A stretch of 64,000 nt of DNA from Methylibium sp. Root1272 (GTDB lineage: Bacteria > Pseudomonadota > Gammaproteobacteria > Burkholderiales > Burkholderiaceae_C): NCBI RefSeq assembly GCF_001425905.1, contig NZ_LMDY01000012.1, positions 1,734 to 65,733 of the forward strand. The letters run 5' to 3'. Positions 48,994-58,830 of this stretch are shown piece after piece. Position 1 is the first letter of the stretch. Each line of letters begins with the position of its first letter. Made by a program: the position numbers and the translations under genes. The notes under the pieces were generated by a model, which saw only the letters and a list, made by a program, of their open reading frames with translations, searched no databases and had not been told where the DNA came from.

Positions 48994-49314
48994 CGGACGA
49001 CGGATCGACAGTGAAGCCTACGCCATCGGTCCGGGCCGTTCGTGTTTTGCAGAACCGAATAGTCCGGACGGAAAAAGGGCGACCTCCTGGGGGCGCCCTT
49101 GGATGGGATGGCTGCGGGACAGCCGGTCTTGAGTGGGTTGTCGGCGGGCCGTGCATGAACAGTCGCCGCGGCCTGGACGGCCGCGGCATTCAGTCAGCGG
49201 CTGCGCCGGGCATTCTTCTGGCTGCGGCACGGGCTTCGAGGCCCTTCACTTCGCTGGCGCGAAATGAGCCTGTGCCGGAAGACCGGCAAACCGCGCGCGT
49301 TGCGCGCGGCGGCC
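48994..49314. other. Intergenic region between LysR and metK with a strong hairpin
   Basis: No coding sequence is convincing in these 321 bases. They hold the LysR promoter side, a 9-bp perfect hairpin (GCCGCGGCC at 49165-49173 with GGCCGCGGC at 49179-49187, loop TGGAC), and the metK terminator listed separately. Short reading frames through it have no supported start and look like read-through of GC-rich sequence. Confidence 0.5.
49291..49309 (-). terminator. Probable metK terminator hairpin
   Basis: CCGCGCGC (49291-49298) pairs with GCGCGCGG (49302-49309) across a three-base loop, starting six bases after the metK stop on the minus strand. It is followed by TTTGCCGG and a second small hairpin (49274-49287). 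The T run is short, so termination strength is uncertain. Confidence 0.55.
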
Positions 49315-50496
49315 TTACAGGCCAGCTGCGGCGCGGAGCGCCGCAGCTTTGTCGGTCTTCTCCCAGCTGAACTCGGGCTCTTCGCGGCCGAAGTGGCCGT
49401 AGGCCGCGGTCTTCTCGTAGATCGGGCGCAGCAGGTCGAGCATCTGGATGATGCCCTTGGGGCGCAGGTCGAAGTGCTCGGCCACCAGCTTGGCGAGTTG
49501 GTCGTCGGGAATCACGCCGGTGCCTTCGGTGTAGATCGTGATGTTCATCGGCCGCGCCACGCCGATCGCGTAGGCCACCTGGATCTGGCACTGACGCGCC
49601 AGGCCGGCGGCCACGATGTTCTTGGCCACGTAGCGCGCGGCATAGGCGGCCGAGCGGTCGACCTTGGTCGGGTCCTTGCCGGAGAACGCACCGCCGCCGT
49701 GCGGGCAGGCGCCACCGTAGGTGTCGACGATGATCTTGCGGCCGGTCAGCCCGCAGTCACCCTGAGGGCCGCCGATGACGAAGCGGCCGGTCGGGTTGAT
49801 CAGGTACTTGGTGTCCTTCAGCCATTCCTTGGGCAGCACCGGCTTGATGATCTCCTCGATCACCGCCTCGGTGAACGAGGCCTTCATCTTCTTCGCGGTC
49901 TCGCTCTGGTCGGGGCTGTGCTGGGTGGACAGCACCACGGTGTCGATGCTGTGCGGCTTGCCGTCCACATAGCGCATCGTCACCTGGCTCTTCGCGTCGG
50001 GGCGCAGGAAGGGCAGGCGGCCGTCCTTGCGCAGTTGCGCCTGACGCTCGACGAGGCGGTGCGCGTAGTAGATCGGCGCGGGCATCAGCTCGGGCGTCTC
50101 GTCGCAGGCGTAGCCGAACATCAGCCCCTGGTCGCCGGCGCCGGTGTTGAGGTGGTCGTCGCTGGCTTGGTCCACGCCCTGTGCGATATCGTTGCTCTGC
50201 TTGTCGTAGGCCACCAGCACCGCGCAGCCCTTGTGGTCGATGCCGTACTCGGTGTTGTCGTAGCCGATGCGCTTGATCGTGTCACGCGCGACCTGGATGT
50301 AGTCGACGTGCGCGTTGGTCGTGATCTCGCCGGCCAGCACCACGAGGCCGGTGTTGGTCAGCGTCTCGGCGGCCACGCGCGAGAGCGGGTCCTGCGCGAA
50401 GATCGCATCGAGGATGGCGTCCGAGATCTGGTCGGCCACCTTGTCGGGGTGCCCTTCGGAGACGGACTCTGAGGTGAAAAGGAAGTCGTTTGCCAC
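49315..50496 (-). CDS. metK: S-adenosylmethionine synthetase
   Basis: Makes SAM from methionine and ATP. 393 residues from a GTG with GGAG eight bases upstream. Signatures: [36 protein letters not shown] and [20 protein letters not shown]. It completes the methyl cycle with ahcY and metF in this window. Its leader (divergent from the lpxL-type gene) shows none of the SAM-riboswitch patterns I know. Confidence 0.97.
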   Translation of the reverse strand: MANDFLFTSESVSEGHPDKVADQISDAILDAIFAQDPLSRVAAETLTNTGLVVLAGEITTNAHVDYIQVARDTIKRIGYDNTEYGIDHKGCAVLVAYDKQSNDIAQGVDQASDDHLNTGAGDQGLMFGYACDETPELMPAPIYYAHRLVERQAQLRKDGRLPFLRPDAKSQVTMRYVDGKPHSIDTVVLSTQHSPDQSETAKKMKASFTEAVIEEIIKPVLPKEWLKDTKYLINPTGRFVIGGPQGDCGLTGRKIIVDTYGGACPHGGGAFSGKDPTKVDRSAAYAARYVAKNIVAAGLARQCQIQVAYAIGVARPMNITIYTEGTGVIPDDQLAKLVAEHFDLRPKGIIQMLDLLRPIYEKTAAYGHFGREEPEFSWEKTDKAAALRAAAGL

Positions 50497-50669
50497 TCTT
50501 AAACTCCATCAATCGGTCGATTGCAACTCGCGTTGCCGGCCTGGGTTGGGAGGAGCGGCGAACGCTTTAGCGGTTTGTTGAGTCCTTCGACCCGGCAGAC
50601 CCGACCGGCCCTGCAATCGCCCCGCAAGTAGTTCCGTAACTCGGCGACGCCACAATTCTAACGAACCCG

Positions 50670-51545
50670 ATGAGCCGATTCCTGACGACCCTGATGCGCG
50701 CGCTGGCCGGCTGGCCGCTGTCGCTGCTGCACGGTATCGGCGCGCCGATCGGCTGGCTGGTCTATGCCGCGTCGGGCGACTACCGGCGGCGCTTTCGCGC
50801 CAACGTGGCGCTCGCCGGCGTGCCGTGGCCGCAGGCGCGTCAGGCCATCGGTGCGGCCGGGCGCATGCTCACCGAACTCCCGCCGCTGTGGGCCCGCCCG
50901 CCCGAGGCGGCGTTGCCGATGGCGGTGCAGTGGCAGGGCGGCGAACTGATCGAACGGGCCCAGGCCGCCGGCCGCGGGCTGGTCATGCTGACGCCGCACC
51001 TCGGCTGCTTCGAGGTCGTGGGGCAGTCGTATGCCGAGCACTACGGTGCCGGCCGCGGCGCGATGACGGTGCTCTACCGCCCGGCGCGCAAGCCCTGGCT
51101 GCGCCCGCTGGTCGAGGCCGCGCGGCGCCGGCCCGGGCTCGACGCCGCGCCCGCCACGCTGGGCGGCGTGCGCCAGATGATCCGCGCACTCAAGCGCGGC
51201 GAGGTCGTCGGCCTGTTGCCCGACCAGGTGCCGCCGGAGGGCCTGGGCGTCTGGGCGCCGTTCTTCGGCCAGCCGGCCTACACGATGACCCTCGCCGCGC
51301 GCCTGGTGCAGCAGACCGGTGCGGCGCTGCTGCTGATCTGGGGCGAGCGCCTGCCCGGCGGGACCGGCTACCGGGTGCGCGTCAGCGAACTGGGCGAGCC
51401 GCTGCCCGCCGATCCGGCCGAGGCCGCCGCCACCATCAACCGCGCGATGGAAGGACTGATCCGCCAGTGCCCGCAGCAGTACCTGTGGGGCTACCACCGC
51501 TACAAGCAACCTCGTGCCGGCGCCGTGGCCGGCGCCGACGACTGA
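50670..51545 (+). CDS. LpxL/HtrB-type lipid A acyltransferase, first copy
   Basis: 291 residues; transfers acyl chains from acyl-ACP to lipid A precursors at the inner membrane. N-terminal amphipathic/hydrophobic helix (LSLLHGIGAPIGWLVYAASG), catalytic HX4E motif in LTPHLGCFEVV, then VLYRPARKPWLRPLVE, GLLPDQVPPEG and a C-terminal YLWGYHRYK. The next gene is a second family member starting one base after this stop, so the pair probably adds two secondary acyl chains. Confidence 0.9.
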   Translation: MSRFLTTLMRALAGWPLSLLHGIGAPIGWLVYAASGDYRRRFRANVALAGVPWPQARQAIGAAGRMLTELPPLWARPPEAALPMAVQWQGGELIERAQAAGRGLVMLTPHLGCFEVVGQSYAEHYGAGRGAMTVLYRPARKPWLRPLVEAARRRPGLDAAPATLGGVRQMIRALKRGEVVGLLPDQVPPEGLGVWAPFFGQPAYTMTLAARLVQQTGAALLLIWGERLPGGTGYRVRVSELGEPLPADPAEAAATINRAMEGLIRQCPQQYLWGYHRYKQPRAGAVAGADD

Positions 51546-51546
51546 C

Positions 51547-52422
51547 ATGCGCCTCGTCCTGTTCCTGCTGTGGCTGCTGCACTGGCTGCCCTTGCCGATC
51601 CTCGCCGCGCTGGGCCGCGGCCTCGGGCGGCTGCTGTGGCACGTGGCCGGGTCGCGCCGGCGCATCGCGCTGCGCAACCTCGCGCTGTGCTTTCCGGCCT
51701 GGACCGAAGACCAGCGCCGTGCACTGGCGCGCGAACACTTCCAGTGGCTGGGCCGCAGCCTGCTGGAGCGCGGCCTGCTCTGGTACGCCTCGCCGGCCCG
51801 CCTGCGGCGCCTGATGCACGTCGAGGGGCCGGCCAGCTTCGCCGACACCCACGCCGGCCCGGTGATGTGGCTGGTGCCGCACTTCATGGGCCTCGACGTG
51901 GCCGGCGCCGCGGTGCAGCTGTTCGTGGCGCGGCCCGGCTGCTCCATCTACCAGGCGCAGAGCAACAAGGTGTTCGACGCGGCGCTGCGCCGCGCCCGGC
52001 TGCGCTACGGCAACGCGAAGATCTTCGCGCGCAACGAGACCGCCAAGCCGCTGATGCGCGCTATCAAGGACGGCATGGGCTTCTTCAACCTGCCCGACAT
52101 GGATTTCGGCGCCAAGGACGCGGCCTTCGTGCCCTTCTTCGGCGTTCCGGCCGCCACGCTGCTGGCGCCGTCGCGCATGGCGCGGCTGCTGGGCATGAAG
52201 GTGCAGCCGGTGATCGCCTACATGCTGCCCGGAGGCCGCGGCTACCGGGTGCGCTTCTTCGAGCCCTGGGCCGACTTCCCCAGCGCCGATGCCGAGGCCG
52301 ACACCCTGCGCATGAACCGCTGGATCGAAGAGCGCATCCGCGAGCACGCGGCGCAGTATCTTTGGGTCCACAAGCGCTTCAAGACGCGACCGCCCGGCGA
52401 GGCGCCGCTGTACGGCGGCTGA
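51547..52422 (+). CDS. LpxL/HtrB-type lipid A acyltransferase, second copy
   Basis: 291 residues. N-terminal membrane anchor (LVLFLLWLLHWLPLPILAAL), catalytic HX4D motif in LVPHFMGLDVAG, the segment SIYQAQSNKVFDAALRRARL, FNLPDMDFGAKDAAFVPFFG and C-terminal YLWVHKRFKTRP. It keeps the Asp form of the motif while its partner has Glu, which suggests the two are not redundant. One base separates the genes. Confidence 0.9.
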   Translation: MRLVLFLLWLLHWLPLPILAALGRGLGRLLWHVAGSRRRIALRNLALCFPAWTEDQRRALAREHFQWLGRSLLERGLLWYASPARLRRLMHVEGPASFADTHAGPVMWLVPHFMGLDVAGAAVQLFVARPGCSIYQAQSNKVFDAALRRARLRYGNAKIFARNETAKPLMRAIKDGMGFFNLPDMDFGAKDAAFVPFFGVPAATLLAPSRMARLLGMKVQPVIAYMLPGGRGYRVRFFEPWADFPSADAEADTLRMNRWIEERIREHAAQYLWVHKRFKTRPPGEAPLYGG

Positions 52423-52475
52423 ACTGCGCCGCCGGAGCGCGCTCCACCTGCTTTGCACACGACAGGAGACGAGAC

Positions 52476-53813
52476 ATGAACCTTCACGCGATGCTCGCGC
52501 AGCGTGCCGCCGACGGCCGCCCGCTGCGGGTGGCCCTGATCGGCGCCGGCAAGTTCGGCTCCATGTTCCTGAGCCAGGTGCGCCGCACGCCCGGCCTGCA
52601 CCTGGTGGCGGTGTCCGACCTGAGCCCGGCGCGCGCGAAGGCGGCACTGCTGTCGGTAGGCTGGGCCGAGGACCTGCTCGGCGCGAAGACACTGGACGAC
52701 GCCCGGCGCAGCGGCCGCACCTGCCTCACCGACGACACGCCGGCCGTGATCGCCAGCGACGCGGTCGAGGTGGTGATCGACGCCACCGGTTCGCCGGCCG
52801 CCGGCATCGCCCACGTGCTGGCCTGCTGCCGGCACGGCAAGCACATCGTGATGGTCAACGTGGAGGCCGACGCGCTGGCCGGCCCGCTGCTGGCGCGCAA
52901 GGCGCGCGAGGCCGGCATCGTTTACTCGCTGGCCTACGGCGACCAGCCGGCGCTGATCTGCGAGATGGTGGACTGGGCGCGCACGGCCGGCTTCCAGGTC
53001 GTGGCCGCCGGCAAGGGCACCAAGTACCTGCCGGCCTACCACGCCAGCACGCCCGACACGGTGTGGAACCACTATGGCCTGAGCGCCGACGACGCCAAGG
53101 CCGGCGGCATGAACGCGCAGATGTTCAACAGCTTCCTCGACGGCACCAAGAGCGCCATCGAGATGGCCGCGGTGGCCAACGCCTGCGGCCTGACGCCAGC
53201 CGACGACGGGCTGGCCTTCCCGCCCTGCGGCGTCGACGACCTGGCGCGCCTGCTCAAGCCGCGCGCCGACGGCGGCCTGCTGCAGCACCGCGGCCAGGTC
53301 GAGGTGATCTCTTCGCTGGAGCGCGACGGCCGCCCGGTGTTCCGCGACCTGCGCTGGGGCGTCTACGTCACCTTCGCGGCCGACAGCGAGTACGTGCGGC
53401 GCTGCTTCAAGGAGTACGGCCTCGTCACCGACCCGAGCGGCGAGTACTCGTCGATGTACAAGCCCTTCCACCTGATCGGCCTGGAACTCGGCATCAGCGT
53501 GGCCAGCGCCGGCCTGCGCCGCGAGGCCACGGGCGCGGCCACCGGCTGGCGCGGCGACGTGGTGGCGACCGCCAAGCGCGCGCTGCGTGCCGGCGAGGTG
53601 CTCGACGGCGAGGGCGGCTTCACCGTCTACGGCAAGCTGATGCCGGCCGCCGCCTCGCTGGCCGGCGGCTACCTGCCGCTGGGCCTGGCGCACAAGGTCA
53701 GGCTCAGGCGCGACATCGCCGACGGCCAGCCTGTCGGCTGGGACGACGTGGAGTTCGATGCTCGCAGCGAGGCGGTGCAGTTCCGCCGCGAGATGGAAGC
53801 GGCCTTCCGCTGA
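52476..53813 (+). CDS. NAD(P)-dependent oxidoreductase with C-terminal SAF domain (COG4091-like)
   Basis: 445 residues. N-terminal Rossmann domain like homoserine dehydrogenase (LRVALIGAGKFGSMFLSQV; VEVVIDATGSPAAGIAH), a middle catalytic part with AAGKGTKYLPAYH and YSSMYKPFHLIGLELG, and a C-terminal SAF-type domain (AKRALRAGEVLDGEGGFTVY, LPLGLAHKVRLRRDI). True homoserine dehydrogenase lacks the SAF domain. Relatives occur in sugar-acid and branched-sugar catabolism; the substrate here is unknown. AGGAG precedes the ATG. Confidence 0.82.
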   Translation: MNLHAMLAQRAADGRPLRVALIGAGKFGSMFLSQVRRTPGLHLVAVSDLSPARAKAALLSVGWAEDLLGAKTLDDARRSGRTCLTDDTPAVIASDAVEVVIDATGSPAAGIAHVLACCRHGKHIVMVNVEADALAGPLLARKAREAGIVYSLAYGDQPALICEMVDWARTAGFQVVAAGKGTKYLPAYHASTPDTVWNHYGLSADDAKAGGMNAQMFNSFLDGTKSAIEMAAVANACGLTPADDGLAFPPCGVDDLARLLKPRADGGLLQHRGQVEVISSLERDGRPVFRDLRWGVYVTFAADSEYVRRCFKEYGLVTDPSGEYSSMYKPFHLIGLELGISVASAGLRREATGAATGWRGDVVATAKRALRAGEVLDGEGGFTVYGKLMPAAASLAGGYLPLGLAHKVRLRRDIADGQPVGWDDVEFDARSEAVQFRREMEAAFR

Positions 53814-53862
53814 ACGTTGGGGCCCGGAAAGCGCATCCGTGGGCGCCGGGAAGGAGAACGCG

Positions 53863-54765
53863 ATGAGCGAACAGGCAGCCTCCGAGTTCCGGCGTGGCAG
53901 CGTGCGTGCCGCCGGCCTGCAGTTCCACTATCTCGAAGCCGGCAGCGGGCCGCTGGCACTGTGCCTGCACGGCTTTCCGGATTCGCCCTGGACCTACCGC
54001 CACCTGCTGCCGCGCCTGGCCCAGGCCGGCTACCGCGCCGTGGCGCCCTTCATGCGCGGCTACGCGCCCACCGAGGTGCCGGCCGATGGCAACTACTCGA
54101 GCCGTGCGCTGGCGAACGACCCGAATGCGCTGCACCAGGCTCTGGGCGGCGCCGGCGACGCCGTGCTGATCGCCCACGACTGGGGCGCCTTCGCCGCCTA
54201 TGGCGCGCTGGCTGCCGAGCCCGCGCGCTGGCGCCGCGCGGTGATCGGCAGCGTGCCGCACTTCCGCGTGTTCGGCACGATCGCGTCGCGCTATCCGCAA
54301 CTCAAGCGCTCGTTCTATTTCTGGCTGTTCCAGATGGACATCGCCGAGCGCTGGGTGGCCGCGAACGACCTGGCCTTCCTCGAGCAGCTGTGGCGCGACT
54401 GGTCCCCGGGCCACGAACCGGCGGCGGAGATGGCGCACGTGAAGGCCTGCCTGCGCGACCCGGCCCACCTGCACGCCGCCCTGGGCTACTACCGCGACTT
54501 CTTCGCGCCGCAGCGCTTCGGCACGCCGGCCTGGGCCGACGAGCACGCCGCGGTGCTGGGCCGGCCGGTGCCGCAGCCCACGCTCTACCTGCACGGCAAC
54601 GACGACGGCTGCATCGCGCTCGACGCGGCGGCGGCCGAGGCCATGCTCAGCCAACTGGGCCCGGGCTCCGAGGTGGACCGGATCGACGGCGTGGGCCACT
54701 TCTTCTGGGTCGAGCGGCCCGACGCGATCAATGAGCGCGTGCTGCGATTCCTGCAGACCCATTGA
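53863..54765 (+). CDS. Alpha/beta hydrolase, epoxide-hydrolase-like
   Basis: 300 residues. Oxyanion motif LHGFPDSPWTYR, nucleophile elbow IAHDWGAFAAY with Asp as nucleophile (as in epoxide hydrolases and haloalkane dehalogenases), and catalytic His in IDGVGHFFWVERP. The HGFP and the lid residues favour epoxide hydrolase over dehalogenase. AAGGAG precedes the ATG. Its stop overlaps a TTG that could start the DUF924 gene. Confidence 0.87.
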   Translation: MSEQAASEFRRGSVRAAGLQFHYLEAGSGPLALCLHGFPDSPWTYRHLLPRLAQAGYRAVAPFMRGYAPTEVPADGNYSSRALANDPNALHQALGGAGDAVLIAHDWGAFAAYGALAAEPARWRRAVIGSVPHFRVFGTIASRYPQLKRSFYFWLFQMDIAERWVAANDLAFLEQLWRDWSPGHEPAAEMAHVKACLRDPAHLHAALGYYRDFFAPQRFGTPAWADEHAAVLGRPVPQPTLYLHGNDDGCIALDAAAAEAMLSQLGPGSEVDRIDGVGHFFWVERPDAINERVLRFLQTH

Positions 54766-54788
54766 CGGACTCGGCCACCGCGAACTCC

Positions 54789-55403
54789 ATGATCCCGTCA
54801 CCCGCTTTCCATGCCGGACCGACGCCCGATGCCGCCGAGGAGGTGCTGCGCTTCTGGTTCGGTCCCGAAGACGTCGACCGTCCCGAGTGGTTCCGCAAGA
54901 GCGCCGCCTTCGACGCCGAGGTTGACCTCCGCTTCGGCCTGGAGGTCGAGGCCGCGCTGCGCGGCCGGCTGGACGCCTGGCGCCGTACGCTCGACGGCAG
55001 CCTGGCGCTGGTGATCCTGCTCGACCAGTTCACCCGCAACATCCGTCGCGGCACACCCGAGGCCTTTGCCGGCGATGCGCAGGCGCTGGCGATCGCGCGC
55101 GAGCTCGTCGGACAGGGGCACGACATCGGCCTGCCACCGCTGCGCCGCAGCTTCCTCTACCTGCCGTTCGAGCACGCCGAGGATCGGGCCGCGCAGGAAG
55201 AGAGCGTGCGGCTCTACACGGCGCTGGCCGCCGAGGCCGTCGGGCCGCAGGCCCGAACGCTGGCCGAGACGCTGGACTACGCCGTGCGCCACCGCGAGAT
55301 CGTCGCGCGCTTCGGTCGTTTCCCGCACCGCAACGAGGTGCTGGGGCGGGCGAGCACGGCCGAGGAGATCGAATTCCTGAAGCAGCCGGGATCGAGGTTC
55401 TGA
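54789..55403 (+). CDS. DUF924 protein
   Basis: 204 residues with the DUF924 pattern: EEVLRFWFGPEDVDRPEWF, VILLDQFTRNIRRGTPEAF and FLYLPFEHAEDRAAQEESV, an all-helical TPR-like fold of unknown function. ATG at 54789 is used; a TTG at 54762 overlapping the preceding stop (ATTGA) would add nine residues and couple translation. Neither has a clear ribosome-binding site. Confidence 0.87.
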   Translation: MIPSPAFHAGPTPDAAEEVLRFWFGPEDVDRPEWFRKSAAFDAEVDLRFGLEVEAALRGRLDAWRRTLDGSLALVILLDQFTRNIRRGTPEAFAGDAQALAIARELVGQGHDIGLPPLRRSFLYLPFEHAEDRAAQEESVRLYTALAAEAVGPQARTLAETLDYAVRHREIVARFGRFPHRNEVLGRASTAEEIEFLKQPGSRF

Positions 55404-55434
55404 CCTATCGTCCCCGATCTGGAGGAGACCGCAC

Positions 55435-56493
55435 ATGGCCCCTGCCGCCACCATCGAGCTGCTCAAGCTACTGGGCACGGAGCTGCCGATCATCCAGGCG
55501 CCGATGGCCGGCGTGCAGGTCGGCGCGATGACCGTCGCCGTCAGCAATGCCGGCGGGCTGGGTTCGTTGCCGGGCGCGATGCTGGGCCCAGAGGCGCTGC
55601 GCAGCGAGCTGGCATCGATCCGCGCGCAGACCTCGTGCCCCTTCAACGTCAACTTCTTCTGCCATGCGCCGCCCGCGCCCAGCAGCGAGCGCGAGGCGGG
55701 CTGGCGGGCCACGTTGGCACCGTACTACCGCGAGTTCGGCATCGATGCTTCGACCATCCCGCCGGGTCCGGGGCGTCGCGCCTTCGGTGTCGAGGAGGCG
55801 GAACTGCTGGCCGAGTTCGAGCCGCCGGTGGTGAGCTTCCATTTCGGGCTGCCGTCGCCCGAGCTGCTGGCGCGCGTGCGGCGCTGGGGTGCGAAGCTGC
55901 TGTCGTCGGCCACCACGGTCGACGAGGCGCGCTGGCTCGAGGACCAGGGGGTCGACGCTGTCATCGCGCAGGGCCTGGAGGCCGGTGGCCACCGCGGCCA
56001 TTTCCTGTCCGATGACCTGAGCGCCCAGCTTGGGACCTTCGCGCTGCTGCCGCAGGTGGTGAAGGCGGTGCGCGTGCCGGTGATCGCCGCCGGCGGCATT
56101 GCCGATGCGCATGGCGTGGCCGCGGCCCTGGCCCTGGGCGCGGCCGGCGTGCAGGTGGGCACGGCCTACCTGCTGTGTCCGGAGGCGACCACCAGCGCGC
56201 TGCACCGCGCCGCGCTGCAGAGCGACGCCGCGCGCCACACGGCACTCACGCGCCTGTTCACCGGCCGGCCCGCGCGCGGCATCGTCAACCGCGTGATGCG
56301 CGAACTGGGGCCGATGAACCCGGCCGCGCCTGCGTTCCCGCTCGCCACCGCGGCGATTGCGCCGCTTCGCGCGCACGCCGAGAAGCAGGGCAGCGGCGAC
56401 TTCTCGCCGCTGTGGTCGGGGCAGAACGCGAGCGGTTGCCGCGCGCTGCCGGCGGCCGAGGTGACGCGTTCGCTGGCGGCAGGCCTCCTGTAG
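55435..56493 (+). CDS. Nitronate monooxygenase (2-nitropropane dioxygenase family)
   Basis: 352 residues of the FMN TIM-barrel NMO family: PIIQAPMAGVQVG, SNAGGLGSLPGAML, FNVNFFCHAP, VIAQGLEAGGHRGHF and PVIAAGGIADAHGV with GVQVGTAYLLCPEA binding the FMN phosphate. It detoxifies alkyl nitronates such as propionate 3-nitronate. GGAGGAG lies nine bases before the ATG. Convergent with the methyltransferase gene. Confidence 0.9.
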   Translation: MAPAATIELLKLLGTELPIIQAPMAGVQVGAMTVAVSNAGGLGSLPGAMLGPEALRSELASIRAQTSCPFNVNFFCHAPPAPSSEREAGWRATLAPYYREFGIDASTIPPGPGRRAFGVEEAELLAEFEPPVVSFHFGLPSPELLARVRRWGAKLLSSATTVDEARWLEDQGVDAVIAQGLEAGGHRGHFLSDDLSAQLGTFALLPQVVKAVRVPVIAAGGIADAHGVAAALALGAAGVQVGTAYLLCPEATTSALHRAALQSDAARHTALTRLFTGRPARGIVNRVMRELGPMNPAAPAFPLATAAIAPLRAHAEKQGSGDFSPLWSGQNASGCRALPAAEVTRSLAAGLL

Positions 56494-56514
56494 CGATGCG
56501 CCGCCGCGGGCCGT

Positions 56515-57936
56515 TCAGCCGGCGGTGCCGGGTCGCGGCGCGGCCTCGGCGCGGTCGGCCGCCAGCAGCGTCTCCAGGCACTGCGCCTCGATGCCGTAGT
56601 AGGCCTTCAGCGCGCGCACCTGCTCGCGCAGCGGCTCGGCGGGCTTGGGCTGCTCGCGCTTGACGGCGAGGATCATCTTGTTCTTCTGGGTGTGCTCGAG
56701 CGAGGTGAACTCGAACACCTGGGTGTCGTAGCCCTCGGCCTCCAGCAGCAGCGCGCGCAGGCCGTCGGTCAGCATCTCGGCCTCCTGGCCGAGGTGGATG
56801 CCGTGGCGCAGCAGCGGCAGCAGCAGCGTGGGGCTGCGCAGCTGCGGGCGCAGCTGCTTGTGGCAGCAGGGCGAGCACATGATGATGCGGGCGCCCGAGC
56901 GGATGCCCATGTGCATCGCATGATCGGTGGCGATGTCGCAGGCGTGCAGCGCGATCATGATGTCCACCGGGCGGGCCGCGTAGCTGCGCACGTCGCCCAG
57001 TTCGAAGGCCAGGCCGTCCAGGCCGAACTGCTGCGCGGTGGCGTTGCCGAGCGCGACCATGTCGTCCTTCAGGTCGACGCCGGTCACTCGGACTGGCCGG
57101 TGCAGCGTGCGGCACAGGTGGTCGTGCACTGCGAAGGTGAGGTAGCCCTTGCCGGCACCGAAGTCCAGCACCTGCAGCGGCCGATCGCCCTGAGCTTGCG
57201 CGAGCGACGGGGCCGACGCCAGCGCGTGGGCCAGTACCTCGATGAACTTGTTGATCTGCTTCCACTTGCGCGCCATGGCCGGCACCAGCCGGTGCTGCGC
57301 GTCGGTGATGCCCAGGGCCACGAGGAAGGGCTGCTGCGGGTCGACGTAGCGGTGCTTCGCGCGGTCGTGCGAAGGCGGTGCGGCCGCCGGCACGGCGGCT
57401 GCGTCGGAGCCGTCGTCCGCCGGGGCAGCGACCTGGTCCGGGTTCTCGATGGCGTCGGTGGACGCGGCAGGCTTGCGGCTGCGCCGCAACGTCGCCTTGC
57501 CCTTGCGGCTGATGGCGAGCTGCAGCTCGCCGTCGGTCGTCAGCAGATGCAGGTTGTCGAAGGCGCTGTCGATCAGCGCGGCCACCGTCGCCAGGCCCTC
57601 GTCGACCGGCAGGTTCTTCGTCACGTCCTTGGTGCGGTGGTTGTAGGTCAGCGACAGGCAGGCGCGGCCCTTCAGCGTGAGCGGCCGCACCAGCACGCGC
57701 TGCAGGTCGGGCCGGGGCCCGCGCGGGCCGGCCAGCACCAGCTTCACGACGCGCTGGTCGGCGAGGGCGGCGCGAGCCTCGTCGAAGAACTGCGTGCGCG
57801 GCTCCGTCGCGGGCGGTCGGGCCGCGGCGGCGGGAGGGATCGGGGTCGTGGGCACGGTGGGGCGGCGCGGAGCCAGGTTCGAGGTCGCCTCATTGTCGGC
57901 TGGCGGCACGCGAGGGGTCGATAATCCCGTCACCAT
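56515..57936 (-). CDS. SAM-dependent methyltransferase of the PF13679-like group
   Basis: 473 residues from an ATG that overlaps the dapF start (CATG on both strands); a GTG at 57855 is an equally good start and would free promoter space. A ~190-residue N-terminal region of unknown function is followed by a Pro/Ala linker and a Rossmann methyltransferase domain ([36 protein letters not shown]). It also has the group motif [12 protein letters not shown], whose vicinal cysteines are unusual for methyltransferases, and a [11 protein letters not shown] segment. Substrate unknown, possibly RNA. Confidence 0.8.
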   Translation of the reverse strand: MVTGLSTPRVPPADNEATSNLAPRRPTVPTTPIPPAAAARPPATEPRTQFFDEARAALADQRVVKLVLAGPRGPRPDLQRVLVRPLTLKGRACLSLTYNHRTKDVTKNLPVDEGLATVAALIDSAFDNLHLLTTDGELQLAISRKGKATLRRSRKPAASTDAIENPDQVAAPADDGSDAAAVPAAAPPSHDRAKHRYVDPQQPFLVALGITDAQHRLVPAMARKWKQINKFIEVLAHALASAPSLAQAQGDRPLQVLDFGAGKGYLTFAVHDHLCRTLHRPVRVTGVDLKDDMVALGNATAQQFGLDGLAFELGDVRSYAARPVDIMIALHACDIATDHAMHMGIRSGARIIMCSPCCHKQLRPQLRSPTLLLPLLRHGIHLGQEAEMLTDGLRALLLEAEGYDTQVFEFTSLEHTQKNKMILAVKREQPKPAEPLREQVRALKAYYGIEAQCLETLLAADRAEAAPRPGTAG

Positions 57937-58825
57937 GAAGCTGCGGTTCACCAAGATGCAAGGCGCGGGCAACGACTTCGTCGTGCTCGACGCCACCCGC
58001 GAGCCGCTGGCGCTGAGCCCGGCGCAGTACCGCTATCTGGCCGACCGGCGCTTCGGCGTCGGTGCGGACCAGGTCCTGATCGTCGGCGCCAGCGATGAGC
58101 CCGGCATCGACTTCACCTACCGCATCGTCAATGCCGACGGCAGCGAGGTCGAGCAGTGCGGCAACGGTGCGCGCTGCTTCGTGCGCTACGTGCGCGAGGC
58201 CGGCCTCACGAAGAAGAGCGCGATCCGCGTGCGCACCGCCGGCGGCGTGATCGAGCCGCGCTGGCTGGTGGACGGCCGCGTCACCGTGGACATGGGCGCG
58301 CCGGTGTTCGAGCCCGCCCGGGTGCCGTTCGACGCCGCCGGCCTGCAGCCGCGCGAGCTGAACGGCTTTGCGCTGTGGCCGCTGGACGTGGCAGGCCGCA
58401 CGGTGGAGGCCGCGGTGGTGTCGATGGGCAACCCGCACGCGGTGATGAACGTGGCGCAGTTCGGCGGAGGCGGTCTCGACGAGGCGCCGGTGGCCGAGCT
58501 GGGCCCGCGGATCGAGCGCCACGCGCGCTTCCCGCAGCGCGTGAATGCCGGCTTCCTGCAGGTGCTGAGCGACACCCATGTGAAGCTGCGCGTGTACGAG
58601 CGCGGCGCCGGCGAGACGCTGGCCTGCGGCACCGGCGCCTGCGCCGCGGTGGTGGCGGGCATCCGCCTGGGCTGGCTGCGCGCCGGCACGCCGGTCGACG
58701 TGGACACGCGCGGCGGCGAACTGACGATCGAATGGGCCGGCCGCGACGATGCGCCGGTGTGGATGACCGGCCCCGCCGAGAGCGTGTTCGTCGGCGAGAT
58801 CGATTTACCGGAACAGGGAGACTGA
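57935..58825 (+). CDS. dapF: Diaminopimelate epimerase
   Basis: Converts LL- to meso-diaminopimelate for lysine and peptidoglycan. 296 residues: [16 protein letters not shown] at the N-terminus, the first catalytic Cys in [14 protein letters not shown] and the second in [14 protein letters not shown], with SMGNPHAVM between them. It begins the conserved dapF-DUF484-xerC block. The ATG shares bases with the start codon of the divergent methyltransferase gene. Confidence 0.96.
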   Translation: MKLRFTKMQGAGNDFVVLDATREPLALSPAQYRYLADRRFGVGADQVLIVGASDEPGIDFTYRIVNADGSEVEQCGNGARCFVRYVREAGLTKKSAIRVRTAGGVIEPRWLVDGRVTVDMGAPVFEPARVPFDAAGLQPRELNGFALWPLDVAGRTVEAAVVSMGNPHAVMNVAQFGGGGLDEAPVAELGPRIERHARFPQRVNAGFLQVLSDTHVKLRVYERGAGETLACGTGACAAVVAGIRLGWLRAGTPVDVDTRGGELTIEWAGRDDAPVWMTGPAESVFVGEIDLPEQGD

Positions 58826-58830
58826 CCCAG

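Noticed and set aside
50497-50669. A SAM riboswitch in the metK leader
   Set aside because: I could not fit the conserved blocks of SAM-I, SAM-II or SAM-IV to the minus-strand leader.
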